From NCBI GenBank assembly GCA_026991395.1, contig JALXBP010000073.1, forward strand, positions 1-57,794: a stretch of DNA of 57,794 nucleotides. Direction: 5' to 3'. Source of the DNA: Anaerolineae bacterium (GTDB lineage Bacteria > Chloroflexota > Anaerolineae > B4-G1 > SLSP01). Both the position numbers and the translations under genes were made by a program. The notes beneath the pieces were generated by a model, which was not told where the DNA came from, did not search any database, and saw nothing but the letters and a program-made list of their open reading frames with translations. Below are positions 40,342-49,396 of the stretch, in pieces (position 1 is the first letter of the stretch; every line of letters begins with the position of its first letter).

Positions 40342-42975
40342 TCACGGGAGATCGAACGTCCAGCGGGCCTCATCGCCCTGCGGCGTGGCGAGCCGCCGAC
40401 CGTCGGCATCGTAGAGACCGACGGCTATGCTGTAGCGTCCGGGCGGCAGGGGATCGAGGGGGTGCGGGTCGGCAATGACCTCGCCTTCGACCCACGCTGT
40501 GGTTGGATGATCGCCCTGCTGAGGCCAGGCATCGGCTTGGGCGACTATGCGGCCATCCTGCGCGAGGATGTGGACGAAGACGCTGTAGGGCCTGTCGCCC
40601 GTCTGCCCGGCGCGCCAGTAGAGCGTGAGCGTGAGGGGGCGGTTCGCCACCGGAGGCGTCGGGGTCCAGCGGTAGCCTTCCAGCGTGGCGAAATGCCCGC
40701 CGAAGGGGACGGCCAGCGGCTCGATCCCTTGGGGCAGCGTGAAGGTGCGGTGGGCCTCCACGGTGATCGTGGCCGGTGTCCAGGAGGCTCCGCAGCACCG
40801 CACCTGCAGCGGCATCGTCCCCGACGGTGCGCGGCAGTCCAGGGGCAGTGTGAAGCGCGTGGCGAAATCGACCCCCGACGTGATGACCGCCCCCTCCCCG
40901 AAGGCGGGGACGCTCTGCGCGGCCTGCCCGACGGTCAGCGTTACCGTCGGCGCGGCCCGGAGGGCGGTCCGGCTTTCCCAGAAGAGCATACCTTCGAGCG
41001 GCTCGCACGGGGCGAGCGTCGTGCGCCCCAACGCGAAGCCGCGCAGGCGCAGCGGGGCGGAGGGGACGTCGGTCAGCGGCGTGGCCTCCGCAGGCAGGGG
41101 CAGCGCGGCCTCCCCGACGCCGAGCGCGACCGCCCCTAACGTCAGGGTGGCCTCCGTCTCCCCCTCGCTCACCGTGGCGAGGAGGGTGTAGCGTCCGGGC
41201 GGCGTCCACGGCAGCGGGGAAAGGACGACGCGCCCCAGAATCGGCCGATTGGGCGGCCATCGCTCCGGTCGGAAATCGCCGCCGCCGGGCGTGCTGTTGG
41301 CCCGTCCCCATTCCACGCCCTCCGCATCCACCAGCCGCAGGACGAGGAGGGCAAAACGCCCGCGGTGGAGATCGGGCGCGTCCGTTGACCACCAGAGCCA
41401 GAGATCGAGCGGGCGGTCGCGCCGCAGGGGCGGACGGGCCTCGTAGCCGAGCAGCCGGAGCGCGGGCAGGCTTTGCGCATCGAGGCGGCGGCTCAGCGGC
41501 GGGGTGGGCGGCAGCGCCTCCGCCGCCTCGCGGACGAGGTAACGGCGGAGGGTGATCTCCGTGAAGCGCGGCACCGGCAGGGGGTCCGCCACCCGTTCGA
41601 GGAGGGCAGGGACGAGGGCGGTCGGGTCGGTGATGGGCGCCAGCCATTCGACGAGCCAGACGTTGCCGCCGCGGCCCGGAAGCCGTGCGCGCAAGGCCGC
41701 CGCCGTCGGCCCGTAGGTGAGCAGGTGATCGACGTGGAGCACCTCGTCGCGCGGGAGGGGCAGCATAGCCGCGTCGTCGCCCGCGTAGTAGAGCCAGGCG
41801 GGGAAGGTCGAACCGGTCTCGATGATGACCAGATCGCCCGGACGGCGGTGGGCGCGGACGTAGGCGGCCAGGGAACGCCAGTCGGCGTGCCCCGGTTGGC
41901 CGATGAGGGCGATGGCGGCGGGGATGAAGAGCGCGGTCGTCCCCGCCGTGAGGAGGGCCGCGCCGTGGCGACGGCCAACGCTCCCGATCGCCAGGCCGAG
42001 CGCCAGCGGGAGGAGGGGCGCGAAGAGGATGAGGTGCCGCATCCCCAGCTTGGGCACCGTGCGGTAGAGCAGCATCTGCAGGACGACGGGAAGCGCCATC
42101 GTCAGCAGGAAGAGGAGCGCCTTCTTCTGCCTGCGCCACGCCAGGCCGAGCAGGGCTGCCACGCCCAGGCCGAGCGCGAGCGTGGCGGCGCGCTCTGGGC
42201 CGTAGCCGAAGGTCGTAACCGCCTCGCGCGCCGTCCGCCAGAAGGTGGCGGGCGGCAGGTAGCCCGGCCAGTAGGTCGCGTTGTCGTCCAGATGGGCGGC
42301 GGCCCCTGTCGCCCAGGGCAGGTAGAGCAGCGCGGCGACGGTGAAGGGCGGCACCACCGCGGTGAGCAGCGGGCGCAGCGGGCGGCGCTCCCGGACGATC
42401 ACGGCAAGGACGAAGAGCATCTGTCCCACGAACCAGAAGAAGCCGGTCACGACGGTGTAGGCGGTGAGGAGCACCATCGTCGCCCAGGCCCAGGCGTAGC
42501 GTCGGCGCGGGGAAGGCGCGGCATACAACCCGCCGAGCATGGCCAGATCGCCGAGGAGGGTGAAGGTGAGGGCGAAGCCGTACATCCGCGCCTCGCGGGA
42601 GGCCCAGAGGAGCGGCGTGGCCACAGTGAGCAGGGCCATCGTCGCCAGCCGGCCGCTGCGTCCTGCGCCGAGGTGCCGGGCCATCCCGCCGCCCGCGGCG
42701 ACGGCGAGCACCCCGGCGAGGAGGCTGGGGTAGCGGAGCGCGAACTCCGTCGTCCCCGCGGCGTGCATCCAGAGACGCAGGAAGAGGGTGTGCAGCGGCG
42801 GGACGATCTCGTACTGACTGAGGGCGACGAGATGGTCGAGGGGGAGATGGGAGGCCGCCCACCAGACGTAGGCCTCATCGTACCAGTAACTCGCGCCGCC
42901 GAGCCAGAGGAGGCGCAGGGTGAAGGCGGCAAGCAGCAGGGCGCAGCAGGGGCGGCGCTTCAGGACGAGGGTCAT
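40342..42975 (-). CDS. Family-39-type membrane glycosyltransferase with C-terminal beta-sandwich domains
   Basis: The 877-residue protein has about eleven membrane segments (~10-400), and the first extracytoplasmic loop carries the acidic pair in SYWYDEAYVWW, the catalytic motif of PMT/ArnT-like (GT39/GT-C) enzymes using polyprenyl-phosphate sugars. An outside domain (~410-500) follows. The last 370 residues form several beta-sandwich modules with repeated W-W, RPLTLTLYWRAG and PPGRYSIAVGLYD patterns, common in Chloroflexota glycosyltransferase-like proteins. It should glycosylate a surface protein or lipid (inferred). The ATG overlaps the stop of the upstream gene (ATGA), so translation is coupled. 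Confidence 0.82.
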   Translation of the reverse strand: MTLVLKRRPCCALLLAAFTLRLLWLGGASYWYDEAYVWWAASHLPLDHLVALSQYEIVPPLHTLFLRLWMHAAGTTEFALRYPSLLAGVLAVAAGGGMARHLGAGRSGRLATMALLTVATPLLWASREARMYGFALTFTLLGDLAMLGGLYAAPSPRRRYAWAWATMVLLTAYTVVTGFFWFVGQMLFVLAVIVRERRPLRPLLTAVVPPFTVAALLYLPWATGAAAHLDDNATYWPGYLPPATFWRTAREAVTTFGYGPERAATLALGLGVAALLGLAWRRQKKALLFLLTMALPVVLQMLLYRTVPKLGMRHLILFAPLLPLALGLAIGSVGRRHGAALLTAGTTALFIPAAIALIGQPGHADWRSLAAYVRAHRRPGDLVIIETGSTFPAWLYYAGDDAAMLPLPRDEVLHVDHLLTYGPTAAALRARLPGRGGNVWLVEWLAPITDPTALVPALLERVADPLPVPRFTEITLRRYLVREAAEALPPTPPLSRRLDAQSLPALRLLGYEARPPLRRDRPLDLWLWWSTDAPDLHRGRFALLVLRLVDAEGVEWGRANSTPGGGDFRPERWPPNRPILGRVVLSPLPWTPPGRYTLLATVSEGETEATLTLGAVALGVGEAALPLPAEATPLTDVPSAPLRLRGFALGRTTLAPCEPLEGMLFWESRTALRAAPTVTLTVGQAAQSVPAFGEGAVITSGVDFATRFTLPLDCRAPSGTMPLQVRCCGASWTPATITVEAHRTFTLPQGIEPLAVPFGGHFATLEGYRWTPTPPVANRPLTLTLYWRAGQTGDRPYSVFVHILAQDGRIVAQADAWPQQGDHPTTAWVEGEVIADPHPLDPLPPGRYSIAVGLYDADGRRLATPQGDEARWTFDLP

Positions 42976-44543
42976 GGCTCCTCGGCGGGTGATGCGGGCG
43001 TGCTTGGCCGACGCCAGGAGAAGCGGATGACCTCCCCGCCTTCGCTGAGCCGTCCCAAGGCCCCCGTTTCCGGGTCGAGGAGCGTGAGCATCCCCTGGTC
43101 GATGAAGAGAATCCGCTCGCCGTCCGGCGACCATTGCCAGAAGGGCAGGTCGAGGCCGTTTTCCTCCTTCGGCGGATAGAGGCAGCGGCGGTTGGAGCCG
43201 TCGGCATCCATCAGGCAGAGCGTGTAGCCGCCGCTCTGGCTTTCGTAGGGGATGCGGGCCTGTCCGAAGAGCAGGGCGCTGCCCTGCGGGTGGTAGACCG
43301 GCGCGGCCCACATACCGACCTCGGGGGCGAGCGTGGCACTGTAGCCGTCCGTCGCGCTCAGCAGGGCGAGGTCGAAGACGGGACTGTTCTCCGGTGGGCC
43401 GCCCGTCGGCGAGGGGCCGTGGAGGACGGTGGCGATGAAGCGTCCGTCGGGGGACCAGGCGAGCGACGGTGCCCAGGCCCAGCTACCGCGGGTGCGGAAA
43501 GGGGCGAAGCGGGCCAGCGTCTGCCGCTTGCCGCGCCTGAGGTCGAATAGCCCGATCGCATCGGGACGCGCCCAGGCCAGCCGTTCGCCGTCGGGCGACC
43601 AGGCGTAGCGCGTCCCCCACCAGCCGTAGCCGCCCCCCGCCTCGGCAGCGATGCGCCGCCGCCGATTGACGAGGGTTGCCTGCGCGGTCAGGTGGCCCGT
43701 CCACAGGTCGTTGTGGCCGCGCCAGCCGGGCGCTGCCTCCTGCGGCTCCGCCGTCGTCCAGGCGATCGTCTCGCCGTCGGGCGACCAGTCGGCCCAGAGG
43801 AGGTCGCTCACGCCCAGCGGGAGCGGCGTGGCATCGGCGCGGACGGTGGAGAGGAGCCACAGGTCGTTGAGGTGTTCGCTGCCGCTGAAGGAGCGGGTGA
43901 AGAGGAGGTGGGTACCCGCGGGGTCGAGCGTGAAGACGCGCCCGTCGAGGTCGCCCAAGGCGGTGAGCCGACGCGGTGTTTCGCTGGCCCGCACGATCCA
44001 GGCGTCCTGGGCGGCGAGGTAGGCCAGCGTCCCGCTGATCAGTTCGGTGCTCAGGGGTGGCTGGGTGCCGACGAGGATGATCTCGTCCTGCGGCTCGCGG
44101 CCGACCCGCTCCTGCACGAGGGTGCGTTCCACCTCGACGCCGTCCTCCAGGGTGATGCGGTAGACCTTCTCGCGGAGGCCGGGGGTGCCGCTCTGGAGCA
44201 GCCGCTGCTCGCCCTGGGGGAGCGAGGCGTCGCGCACGGTCTGCCGTCCGAAGGGGATCGTCTCGGTAACCGTTTCCGTCTGCTGGAGCACGCGGGTTAC
44301 GGTGATCGTCATCCCGTCCTCGATCTGCGCCGTCTCCGGCGGCTCCACGCGGTCCAGTGCTTCCAGCGTCAGCCCGGCTTCGTCCAGCAGTTCGCCGACG
44401 GTGGCGGCTTCTGTTTCGAGCACACGGCGCTCCCCGTCGGCGATGAGGATGACGCGGCGGGGTGGTTGCGGCAGGGGAGCGCAGGCGCTCAGCAGCGCTG
44501 CGGCGAAAAGGAGGATCGGGCAGAGCAGGCGAGGGGCTTTCAT
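42972..44543 (-). CDS. Lipoprotein with DUF348/G5 domains and TolB-like propeller
   Basis: The 523-residue lipoprotein has lipobox L-L-S-A-C (Cys21). Residues ~28-85 look like a DUF348 module (ADGERRVLETEAATVGELLDEAGL..RVEP) and ~85-150 a G5 domain (TETIPFGRQTVRDASLPQGEQRLLQSGTPGLREKVYRITLEDGVEV), both known in cell-wall-associated proteins such as YabE. Residues ~160-515 hold WD40-like/PD40 repeats (WSPDGE, WSPDGR, YHPQGSALLF) making a TolB-type propeller. It should bind cell-wall sugar and a partner protein. It is 4 nt downstream of malQ and overlaps the glycosyltransferase gene. Confidence 0.85.
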   Translation of the reverse strand: MKAPRLLCPILLFAAALLSACAPLPQPPRRVILIADGERRVLETEAATVGELLDEAGLTLEALDRVEPPETAQIEDGMTITVTRVLQQTETVTETIPFGRQTVRDASLPQGEQRLLQSGTPGLREKVYRITLEDGVEVERTLVQERVGREPQDEIILVGTQPPLSTELISGTLAYLAAQDAWIVRASETPRRLTALGDLDGRVFTLDPAGTHLLFTRSFSGSEHLNDLWLLSTVRADATPLPLGVSDLLWADWSPDGETIAWTTAEPQEAAPGWRGHNDLWTGHLTAQATLVNRRRRIAAEAGGGYGWWGTRYAWSPDGERLAWARPDAIGLFDLRRGKRQTLARFAPFRTRGSWAWAPSLAWSPDGRFIATVLHGPSPTGGPPENSPVFDLALLSATDGYSATLAPEVGMWAAPVYHPQGSALLFGQARIPYESQSGGYTLCLMDADGSNRRCLYPPKEENGLDLPFWQWSPDGERILFIDQGMLTLLDPETGALGRLSEGGEVIRFSWRRPSTPASPAEEP

Positions 44544-44547
44544 CGTC

Positions 44548-46074
44548 TCACATATAGCCGGGGATCGATGCCGCTTCGTCCGGCTCGATCCGCCCGTAGG
44601 TGAGGGCCATCTCGCGCAGGCGGTCGCGGATGCCTGCGTCGAGTGCCTGGGGTCGGTAACGCCAGCTCCAGTTGCCGCCCAACCGCCCCGGATGGTTCAT
44701 CCGCGCGCTGTTGTCCAGACCGAGCGCATCCTGCAGGGGGATGATCGCCAGGTCGGCGACGGAGCGATAGGCCAGGCGGATGAGTGCCCAGTGCAGTGGC
44801 TCGCCCGCCGGCCCCAGGTAGCGATGGAGGTTGGCCTTTTCGCGGGGGGAAAGGTGCCCGGCCCAGCCGACGAGTGTCTCGTTATCGTGCGTGCCCGTGT
44901 ACACGACGACGTTGGCCTCGTAGTTGTGCGGCAGGTAGGGGTTGCCCGCGTCGGTGCCGAAGGCGAACTGGAGTACCTTCATGCCCGGATAGCCCAGACG
45001 GCGGCGCAGGGCTTCGACCTCCGGTGTGATGAAGCCGAGGTCTTCGGCGATGATGGGGACGTCGCCCAAGGCGGCCTCGATGGCGCGGAAGAGGGCTTCG
45101 CCGGGGCCGGGGACCCATCGCCCGTTGACGGCGGTCGGCTCGCCTGCGGGGACTTCCCAGGCGGCGACGAAGCCGCGGAAGTGATCCAGGCGGACGATGT
45201 CCACCAGACGCAGGGTTTGGCGGAGGCGTTCCACCCACCAGGCGTACTGCTCCTCGGCGAGGACGTCCCAGCGGTAGAGCGGATTGCCCCAGAGTTGCCC
45301 GGTCTCGCTGAAGTAGTCCGGCGGCACACCGGCGACGACGGTGGGGAGCAGGTTCTCGTCCAGTTTGAAGAGGTGTGGATTGGCCCACACATCGACGCTG
45401 TCGTAGGCCACGAAGATGGGGACGTCGCCGATGATCTGAACGCCTTTTTCCTCGGCGTAGCGGTGCAGTGCCTGCCATTGCTCGAAGAAACGGAACTGGA
45501 TGTATTTGTGGGTGAAGACGGCATCGTCCAGCCGCTCGCGCCAGGCGGCGAGGGCCTCCGGTCGGCGCGAGGCGACCTCCCACGGCCACGTATTCCAGGC
45601 TGCGCCATTGTGGGCATCCTTCAGCGCCATGAAGAGGGCGAAATCGTCCAGCCAGGCGGCATGGTCACGGCAGAAATGCTCGAAGGCGGCGCGGGCCGTC
45701 TCGTCGGCCTGCGAACGGAAGCGCGTCGCCGCGTGCCGCAGGACGGCCATCTTGAAGGGAATGACCCGCCCGTAATCGACTCGCTCTTCGTCGAAGGCCG
45801 GGGCTTCCTGCAGGACTTCCGGATCGACGTCGCCCTCCGCCTCCAGCCAGTTCAGGTTGATGAGCAGGGGGTTGCCCGCCATCGAGGAAAAGGCCGCGTA
45901 GGGAGAGTCCCCGTATCCGGTCGGCCCCAGGGGGAGCACCTGCCAGAGCGTCTGCGCACTTTCGGCGAGGAAGTCGATGAAGCGGAAGGCGGCCTCCCCG
46001 ATCTCGCCGATGCCGAACGGGGCGGGGAAGGAGGTCGGGTGCAAGAGGATACCTGCAGAGCGTGTCAGCCTCAT
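44548..46074 (-). CDS. malQ: 4-alpha-glucanotransferase (amylomaltase)
   Basis: MalQ transfers alpha-1,4-glucan chains between maltooligosaccharides and releases glucose, in glycogen and maltose use. The 508-residue GH77 protein has SAGILLHPTSFPAPFGIGEIGE at the N-terminus, the nucleophile Asp in VRLDHFRGF, the acid/base Glu in IAEDLGFITPEV, and the third acid in YTGTHDNETLVGW. Length is normal. ATG 46074 has GAGGAGGCAACCT upstream; the in-frame ATG five codons earlier overlaps that ribosome-binding site. It is the first gene of a coupled three-gene operon with two envelope genes. Confidence 0.95.
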   Translation of the reverse strand: MRLTRSAGILLHPTSFPAPFGIGEIGEAAFRFIDFLAESAQTLWQVLPLGPTGYGDSPYAAFSSMAGNPLLINLNWLEAEGDVDPEVLQEAPAFDEERVDYGRVIPFKMAVLRHAATRFRSQADETARAAFEHFCRDHAAWLDDFALFMALKDAHNGAAWNTWPWEVASRRPEALAAWRERLDDAVFTHKYIQFRFFEQWQALHRYAEEKGVQIIGDVPIFVAYDSVDVWANPHLFKLDENLLPTVVAGVPPDYFSETGQLWGNPLYRWDVLAEEQYAWWVERLRQTLRLVDIVRLDHFRGFVAAWEVPAGEPTAVNGRWVPGPGEALFRAIEAALGDVPIIAEDLGFITPEVEALRRRLGYPGMKVLQFAFGTDAGNPYLPHNYEANVVVYTGTHDNETLVGWAGHLSPREKANLHRYLGPAGEPLHWALIRLAYRSVADLAIIPLQDALGLDNSARMNHPGRLGGNWSWRYRPQALDAGIRDRLREMALTYGRIEPDEAASIPGYM

Positions 46075-46139
46075 AGGTTGCCTCCTCATCGGTCTGGAGG
46101 CAAGTATACCTGAAACGGCCTGGCGCGACAGGGCGGGAA

Positions 46140-46168
46140 TTGCCTCGTGGCGGTAAAGGGGCTATACT
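46140..46168 (+). promoter_or_regulatory. Promoter of the cyclic-nucleotide-binding-fold gene pair
   Basis: TTGCCT (46140-46145) and TATACT (46163-46168) are separated by 17 bp; the ATG at 46208 is 40 nt downstream. Confidence 0.55.
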
Positions 46169-46207
46169 GGAGGTGAAGGGAAACTTCTAACGGAAGGGAG
46201 GATGTTT

Positions 46208-46660
46208 ATGGATATTCCCCTGGAGACCCTGCGGAGTACAGACCTTTTCGTCGGCCTGAGCAATGACGAGATCACGAAGTTGGTGGAGCGTGGCGAGTAT
46301 CGCACCTATCGTGCCGGTGAGACGATCCTCCACGCGGGGGAGACGGGGCGCAATCTCTACGTCATCCTCTCCGGGCAGGTCGCCGTGGAGTGCGAGGGAG
46401 ACGAGGCGCTTTGCCAAACGCCCATCGTCTATCTGGGTGCAGGGCAGAGCTTCGGCGAGATGGCGGCGTTGGATGCCGGCCCGCGTTCGGCGAACGTCCG
46501 TTGCGTCTCCCACGAGGCGGTGCTCCTCATCCTGCCGGGCGTGTTGCTCCGTCGGCTGTGCGATGAGGAGGGGTCCATCGGCTGCCGCTTGCTCTACAAC
46601 ATCGCCCGCGACCTGGCCTTCAAGCTGCGCCATCGCAACCTGACCGGTGGAGGTGGATGA
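46208..46660 (+). CDS. Cyclic-nucleotide-binding-domain protein without DNA-binding domain
   Basis: The 150-residue protein is a single CNMP beta-roll: LFVGLSNDEITKLVERGEYRTYRAGETILHAGETGRNLYVILSGQV, then the phosphate-binding cassette GQSFGEMAALDAGPRSANVRC (F-G-E-[ML] with the following Arg-Ser-Ala), and a C-terminal helix. The cassette looks able to bind a cyclic nucleotide. There is no helix-turn-helix, so it acts by protein contact. ATG 46208 is 7 nt from AAGGGAGG; the ATG at 46202 is too close. Its stop overlaps the next small gene (ATGA), which is the likely partner. Confidence 0.85.
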   Translation: MDIPLETLRSTDLFVGLSNDEITKLVERGEYRTYRAGETILHAGETGRNLYVILSGQVAVECEGDEALCQTPIVYLGAGQSFGEMAALDAGPRSANVRCVSHEAVLLILPGVLLRRLCDEEGSIGCRLLYNIARDLAFKLRHRNLTGGGG

Positions 46661-46866
46661 TGATCTACAAGGTCAGCTACGTCGTGTTGGGCGGGCTGCC
46701 GGGCATCATCCGCAACCAGACGAAGCCTCCCACGGTGGGCGAGCAGATCGAGATCGGCGGTCATCTCTGCGAGGTCGTGGAGATCGTCGAGTTGCTGCCG
46801 CCGCAGGGCGACTACGCCTACCTGCACGCAACGTGCCGCCCCGTCGAGGTGTCGTCAGCGGAATAG
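46657..46866 (+). CDS. 69-residue protein coupled to the cyclic-nucleotide-binding-fold protein
   Basis: The sequence IYKVSYVVLGGLPGIIRNQTKPPTVGEQIEIGGHLCEVVEIVELLPPQGDYAYLHATCRPV predicts a small all-beta fold with two Cys. I do not recognise the family. Its ATG overlaps the preceding stop by 4 nt, which is strong evidence that it is translated with that gene. The final 12 bases overlap the end of the convergent ABC permease gene. Confidence 0.75.
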   Translation: MMIYKVSYVVLGGLPGIIRNQTKPPTVGEQIEIGGHLCEVVEIVELLPPQGDYAYLHATCRPVEVSSAE

Positions 46867-48327
46867 GTAGCCGTTGATTACCCAGATGGCCAGCCGCGGC
46901 GTGATCGTTGCTTCGATGATCGCGGCGATGAGCAGGAGAGGGGCGATCAGGGCGGCGAAGAGCTTGACGAAGTGCCCCAACTCGCGCCCCAGGCCGATGA
47001 AGCCGCCTCCTTCGTGTGCCGGGGAGAGGAGGATCAGCCCCAGCCGCAGGCTCTGTGCCGTGGCGATGATGATCGCCGTCATCTCGAAAGGCCCGTGCGG
47101 TGCGAGCATGGCAGGCACGGCGGCGGGCATGCCCCAGTGCAGCGTCAGGAGCAGCGCGTAGCCGACGACGGCGGTAACGCCCATCACCATCAGTTGGAAG
47201 ACTATCCCAAGGGTGAAGATGGAGAGAAAGGCCCCGAGCAACACGGCCCCTGCATTACGGGTGAAGAGCGTCAGCGGCGAGAGAGGGGGGAGGAGGGGGA
47301 TATCCACGGCTCCCTGAGTGATCTGCTCCATCGTCAGGGGTTGGGAAAGGAGGGGGACGGCCGTGCGCGGCAGCGGGAAACGCCAGAAGCCCCAGAGTGC
47401 GATGAGCAGCCCCCCGCCGATGACGACGAGCGTAACGGTCAACTCGGCGCGCAGCACGCGGATCAGGGCAGGTATCTCCTCGCCGTAGAGCGCGCGCAGC
47501 GAGCCGGGCCACCTCAGCCCCTCCAGGAAGGCGCGGCCAAAGGCCCCGAAATCCAGGAAATCCAGTTCGCGCCCCAGCAGGTACTCGCGGTCGAACATCC
47601 GCAGGCCGATGCGCACGAAGAGCAGTGTTGCGACGAAGAGAAAGAGCGCGATCAGCCACAGGGCGGTGAAATCGGCGAAGAGCAGCAGTCCCGCTTCCCA
47701 CTGGAGCACGAGGGACATCGGGATGATGATGAAGCTGGCCAGGAGGTTGGCGGCGCGGACGCTCGTCGATTGGGCGGAGATGATCACAGCGACGGCGACC
47801 ATCACCAGAGCCTGCGTCGTCGCCAGGACAAAGGCCACGGCGAGCAGGTGGAGCGAGGGCCACCAGTGCAGCTTGAGGCCCAGCAGGAGGATGTAGAAGA
47901 GCATCCCCACATAGCTGGCGACCACCGGCGGGAGCGTTGCGGCGATGAGCTTGCCCACGTAGAGCTGTCCATCGGTCAGAGGTGTGGCGAGCAGCGGCTC
48001 TAGGCTGCGCCGTTCCTTTTCGCCGACGAAGGTCTCCAGGGCGATGACGAGGGAGAAGGTGCTGGGGAAGAAGCCAACGACGAGGATGAGGAAGGGGAAG
48101 AACCGCTCCATAATCAGCGCCGCCCCGTACTTGTTGAAGAACTTCAGTCCCTCCGCTGCGACGAACTCGGCGATGAAGGGGAAGGCCAGAACGAGCGTGG
48201 TGATCGGTGCGACGATGCGCCAATCGCGCAGGGTATCGACGATCTCGCGGCGGACGATGAGCGCGATGCCGCGCCACGTCTCTCGCCAGGCTGCGCGCCC
48301 GGCTTCGAGGTGTCGTCCTCGCTTCAC
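46855..48327 (-). CDS. ABC-2 permease fused to a SpoIIM domain
   Basis: The 490-residue protein starts with an ABC-2/NatB-like permease (~10-285: GIALIVRREIVDTLRDWRIV, GEKERRSLEPLLATPLTDGQLYVGKLIAA, six membrane segments). The remaining ~195 residues form a second membrane domain with the SpoIIM/DUF95 hallmark: the A-P-H-G-P-F-E-M segment and helices LGIVFQLMVMGVTAVVGY and EATITPRLAIWVI. Normally these are separate proteins encoded next to each other. GTG 48327 overlaps the ATPase stop (GTGA), so this is the true start; the longer frame is an artefact. With the ATPase it forms a complete exporter. Confidence 0.85.
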   Translation of the reverse strand: MKRGRHLEAGRAAWRETWRGIALIVRREIVDTLRDWRIVAPITTLVLAFPFIAEFVAAEGLKFFNKYGAALIMERFFPFLILVVGFFPSTFSLVIALETFVGEKERRSLEPLLATPLTDGQLYVGKLIAATLPPVVASYVGMLFYILLLGLKLHWWPSLHLLAVAFVLATTQALVMVAVAVIISAQSTSVRAANLLASFIIIPMSLVLQWEAGLLLFADFTALWLIALFLFVATLLFVRIGLRMFDREYLLGRELDFLDFGAFGRAFLEGLRWPGSLRALYGEEIPALIRVLRAELTVTLVVIGGGLLIALWGFWRFPLPRTAVPLLSQPLTMEQITQGAVDIPLLPPLSPLTLFTRNAGAVLLGAFLSIFTLGIVFQLMVMGVTAVVGYALLLTLHWGMPAAVPAMLAPHGPFEMTAIIIATAQSLRLGLILLSPAHEGGGFIGLGRELGHFVKLFAALIAPLLLIAAIIEATITPRLAIWVINGYLFR

Positions 48328-49259
48328 GATGCCACCTCCAGCGTCGTTGCGCCCTGAACCACGCGCAGGTAGAGTGATTCCAGGCTTTGCTGCTCCTCGA
48401 CCAGCATATCGACCTCCCATCCGTCGCGGAGGAGAGCGCGCAGCACGTCGGCGTTGCGCACGCCCTCCGCTTTGCGAAAGCGAACCCAGCGACGTCCGTA
48501 ATCGAGGACCTCGCCGAAGGCATCGAGCCTGGCCAGCAGCGCCGGGTCGATCCTCCCCGCGACTTGCAGCCGCAAGGGGGGCGGGCCGAGGTAGCGCTCC
48601 TTCAGCGCGGCGGGCGAGCCTTGTGCCAGGATGCGGCCTTTCCCGATGATGGCGATGCGGTCGGCCAGTTCCTCCGCTTCCGGCAGGTTGTGGGTGCAGA
48701 TGAGGACGGCGCGATGGCCATCGCGCAGGCTGTGAATGGCATCGCGCACCAGTCGGGCGCTTTCGGGGTCCATCGCCGAGGTCGGCTCATCGAGGAGGAG
48801 GACTGGCGGTTCGTGGAGCAGGGTGCGTATCAGCGCGATCTTCTGGCGCATGCCTTTGGAGTAGGTTCCCAGCCTTCGGGCAAGCGCCTCGCGCATCTTG
48901 AAACGCTCCGCCAGGGCGTCGATGCGCTGCTGCAGGCGCGATGATTCCACGCCCCGTACCTCGCCGAAGAAGGTGAGGTATTCCCGTCCGGTCATCCGCA
49001 GGTAGAGGCCGGGGGCCTCGGTGAGCACGCCGACGCGGCGACGAACCTCGCGCGGCTCTCTCACCGTGTCGTATCCCGCAACCCGCGCCCGGCCTGCCGT
49101 GGGGCGAAGCATGGCCGAGAGCATCCGGACGGTTGTCGTTTTCCCCGCGCCGTTGGGGCCGAGCAGGGCCATCACCTCGCCCGCCTTCACCTCCAGCGAG
49201 AGATGATCGACGGCGGTCAGCCCGTCGAACCGCTTGGTCAAGCCTTGGAGCACGATCAT
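48324..49259 (-). CDS. ABC transporter ATP-binding protein (NatA-like)
   Basis: The 311-residue ATPase has Walker A GPNGAGKTT (34-42), a Q-loop replaced by Thr-Glu (VGVLTEAPGL), signature Y-S-K-G-M, Walker B VLLLDEPTSAMDP and switch His in ICTHNLPEAEEL. The YSKGM signature and extra C-terminal domain (~225-311) are typical of NatA/drug-type ABC-2 exporters. Start ATG 49259 has GAGGAAG at better spacing than ATG 49265. It is first of two overlapping genes; the substrate is unknown. Confidence 0.92.
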   Translation of the reverse strand: MIVLQGLTKRFDGLTAVDHLSLEVKAGEVMALLGPNGAGKTTTVRMLSAMLRPTAGRARVAGYDTVREPREVRRRVGVLTEAPGLYLRMTGREYLTFFGEVRGVESSRLQQRIDALAERFKMREALARRLGTYSKGMRQKIALIRTLLHEPPVLLLDEPTSAMDPESARLVRDAIHSLRDGHRAVLICTHNLPEAEELADRIAIIGKGRILAQGSPAALKERYLGPPPLRLQVAGRIDPALLARLDAFGEVLDYGRRWVRFRKAEGVRNADVLRALLRDGWEVDMLVEEQQSLESLYLRVVQGATTLEVAS

Positions 49260-49294
49260 CGTCATCTTCCTCGAAAGTTAGTCTGTTCATACCG

Positions 49295-49322
49295 ATTATA
49301 ACGCAGCCGGAGCCGTTGTCAG
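49295..49322 (-). promoter_or_regulatory. Promoter of the ABC exporter operon
   Basis: On the minus strand, CTGACA (49322-49317) and TATAAT (49300-49295) are 16 bp apart. The bases after the -10, CGGTATGAA, are identical to those after the promoter at 3662-3689. Confidence 0.65.
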
Positions 49323-49396
49323 GGAGCGGATATCGGCGTCGGCTCCCGGAAGCGCATGCCGCGTGCTCGCCTCCTCCTCTTGCACGAGCGCGGGGC

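Noticed and set aside
41473-43179. 568-codon plus-strand frame opposite the GT39 gene
   Set aside because: Antisense shadow; extreme Gly/Arg/Glu composition.
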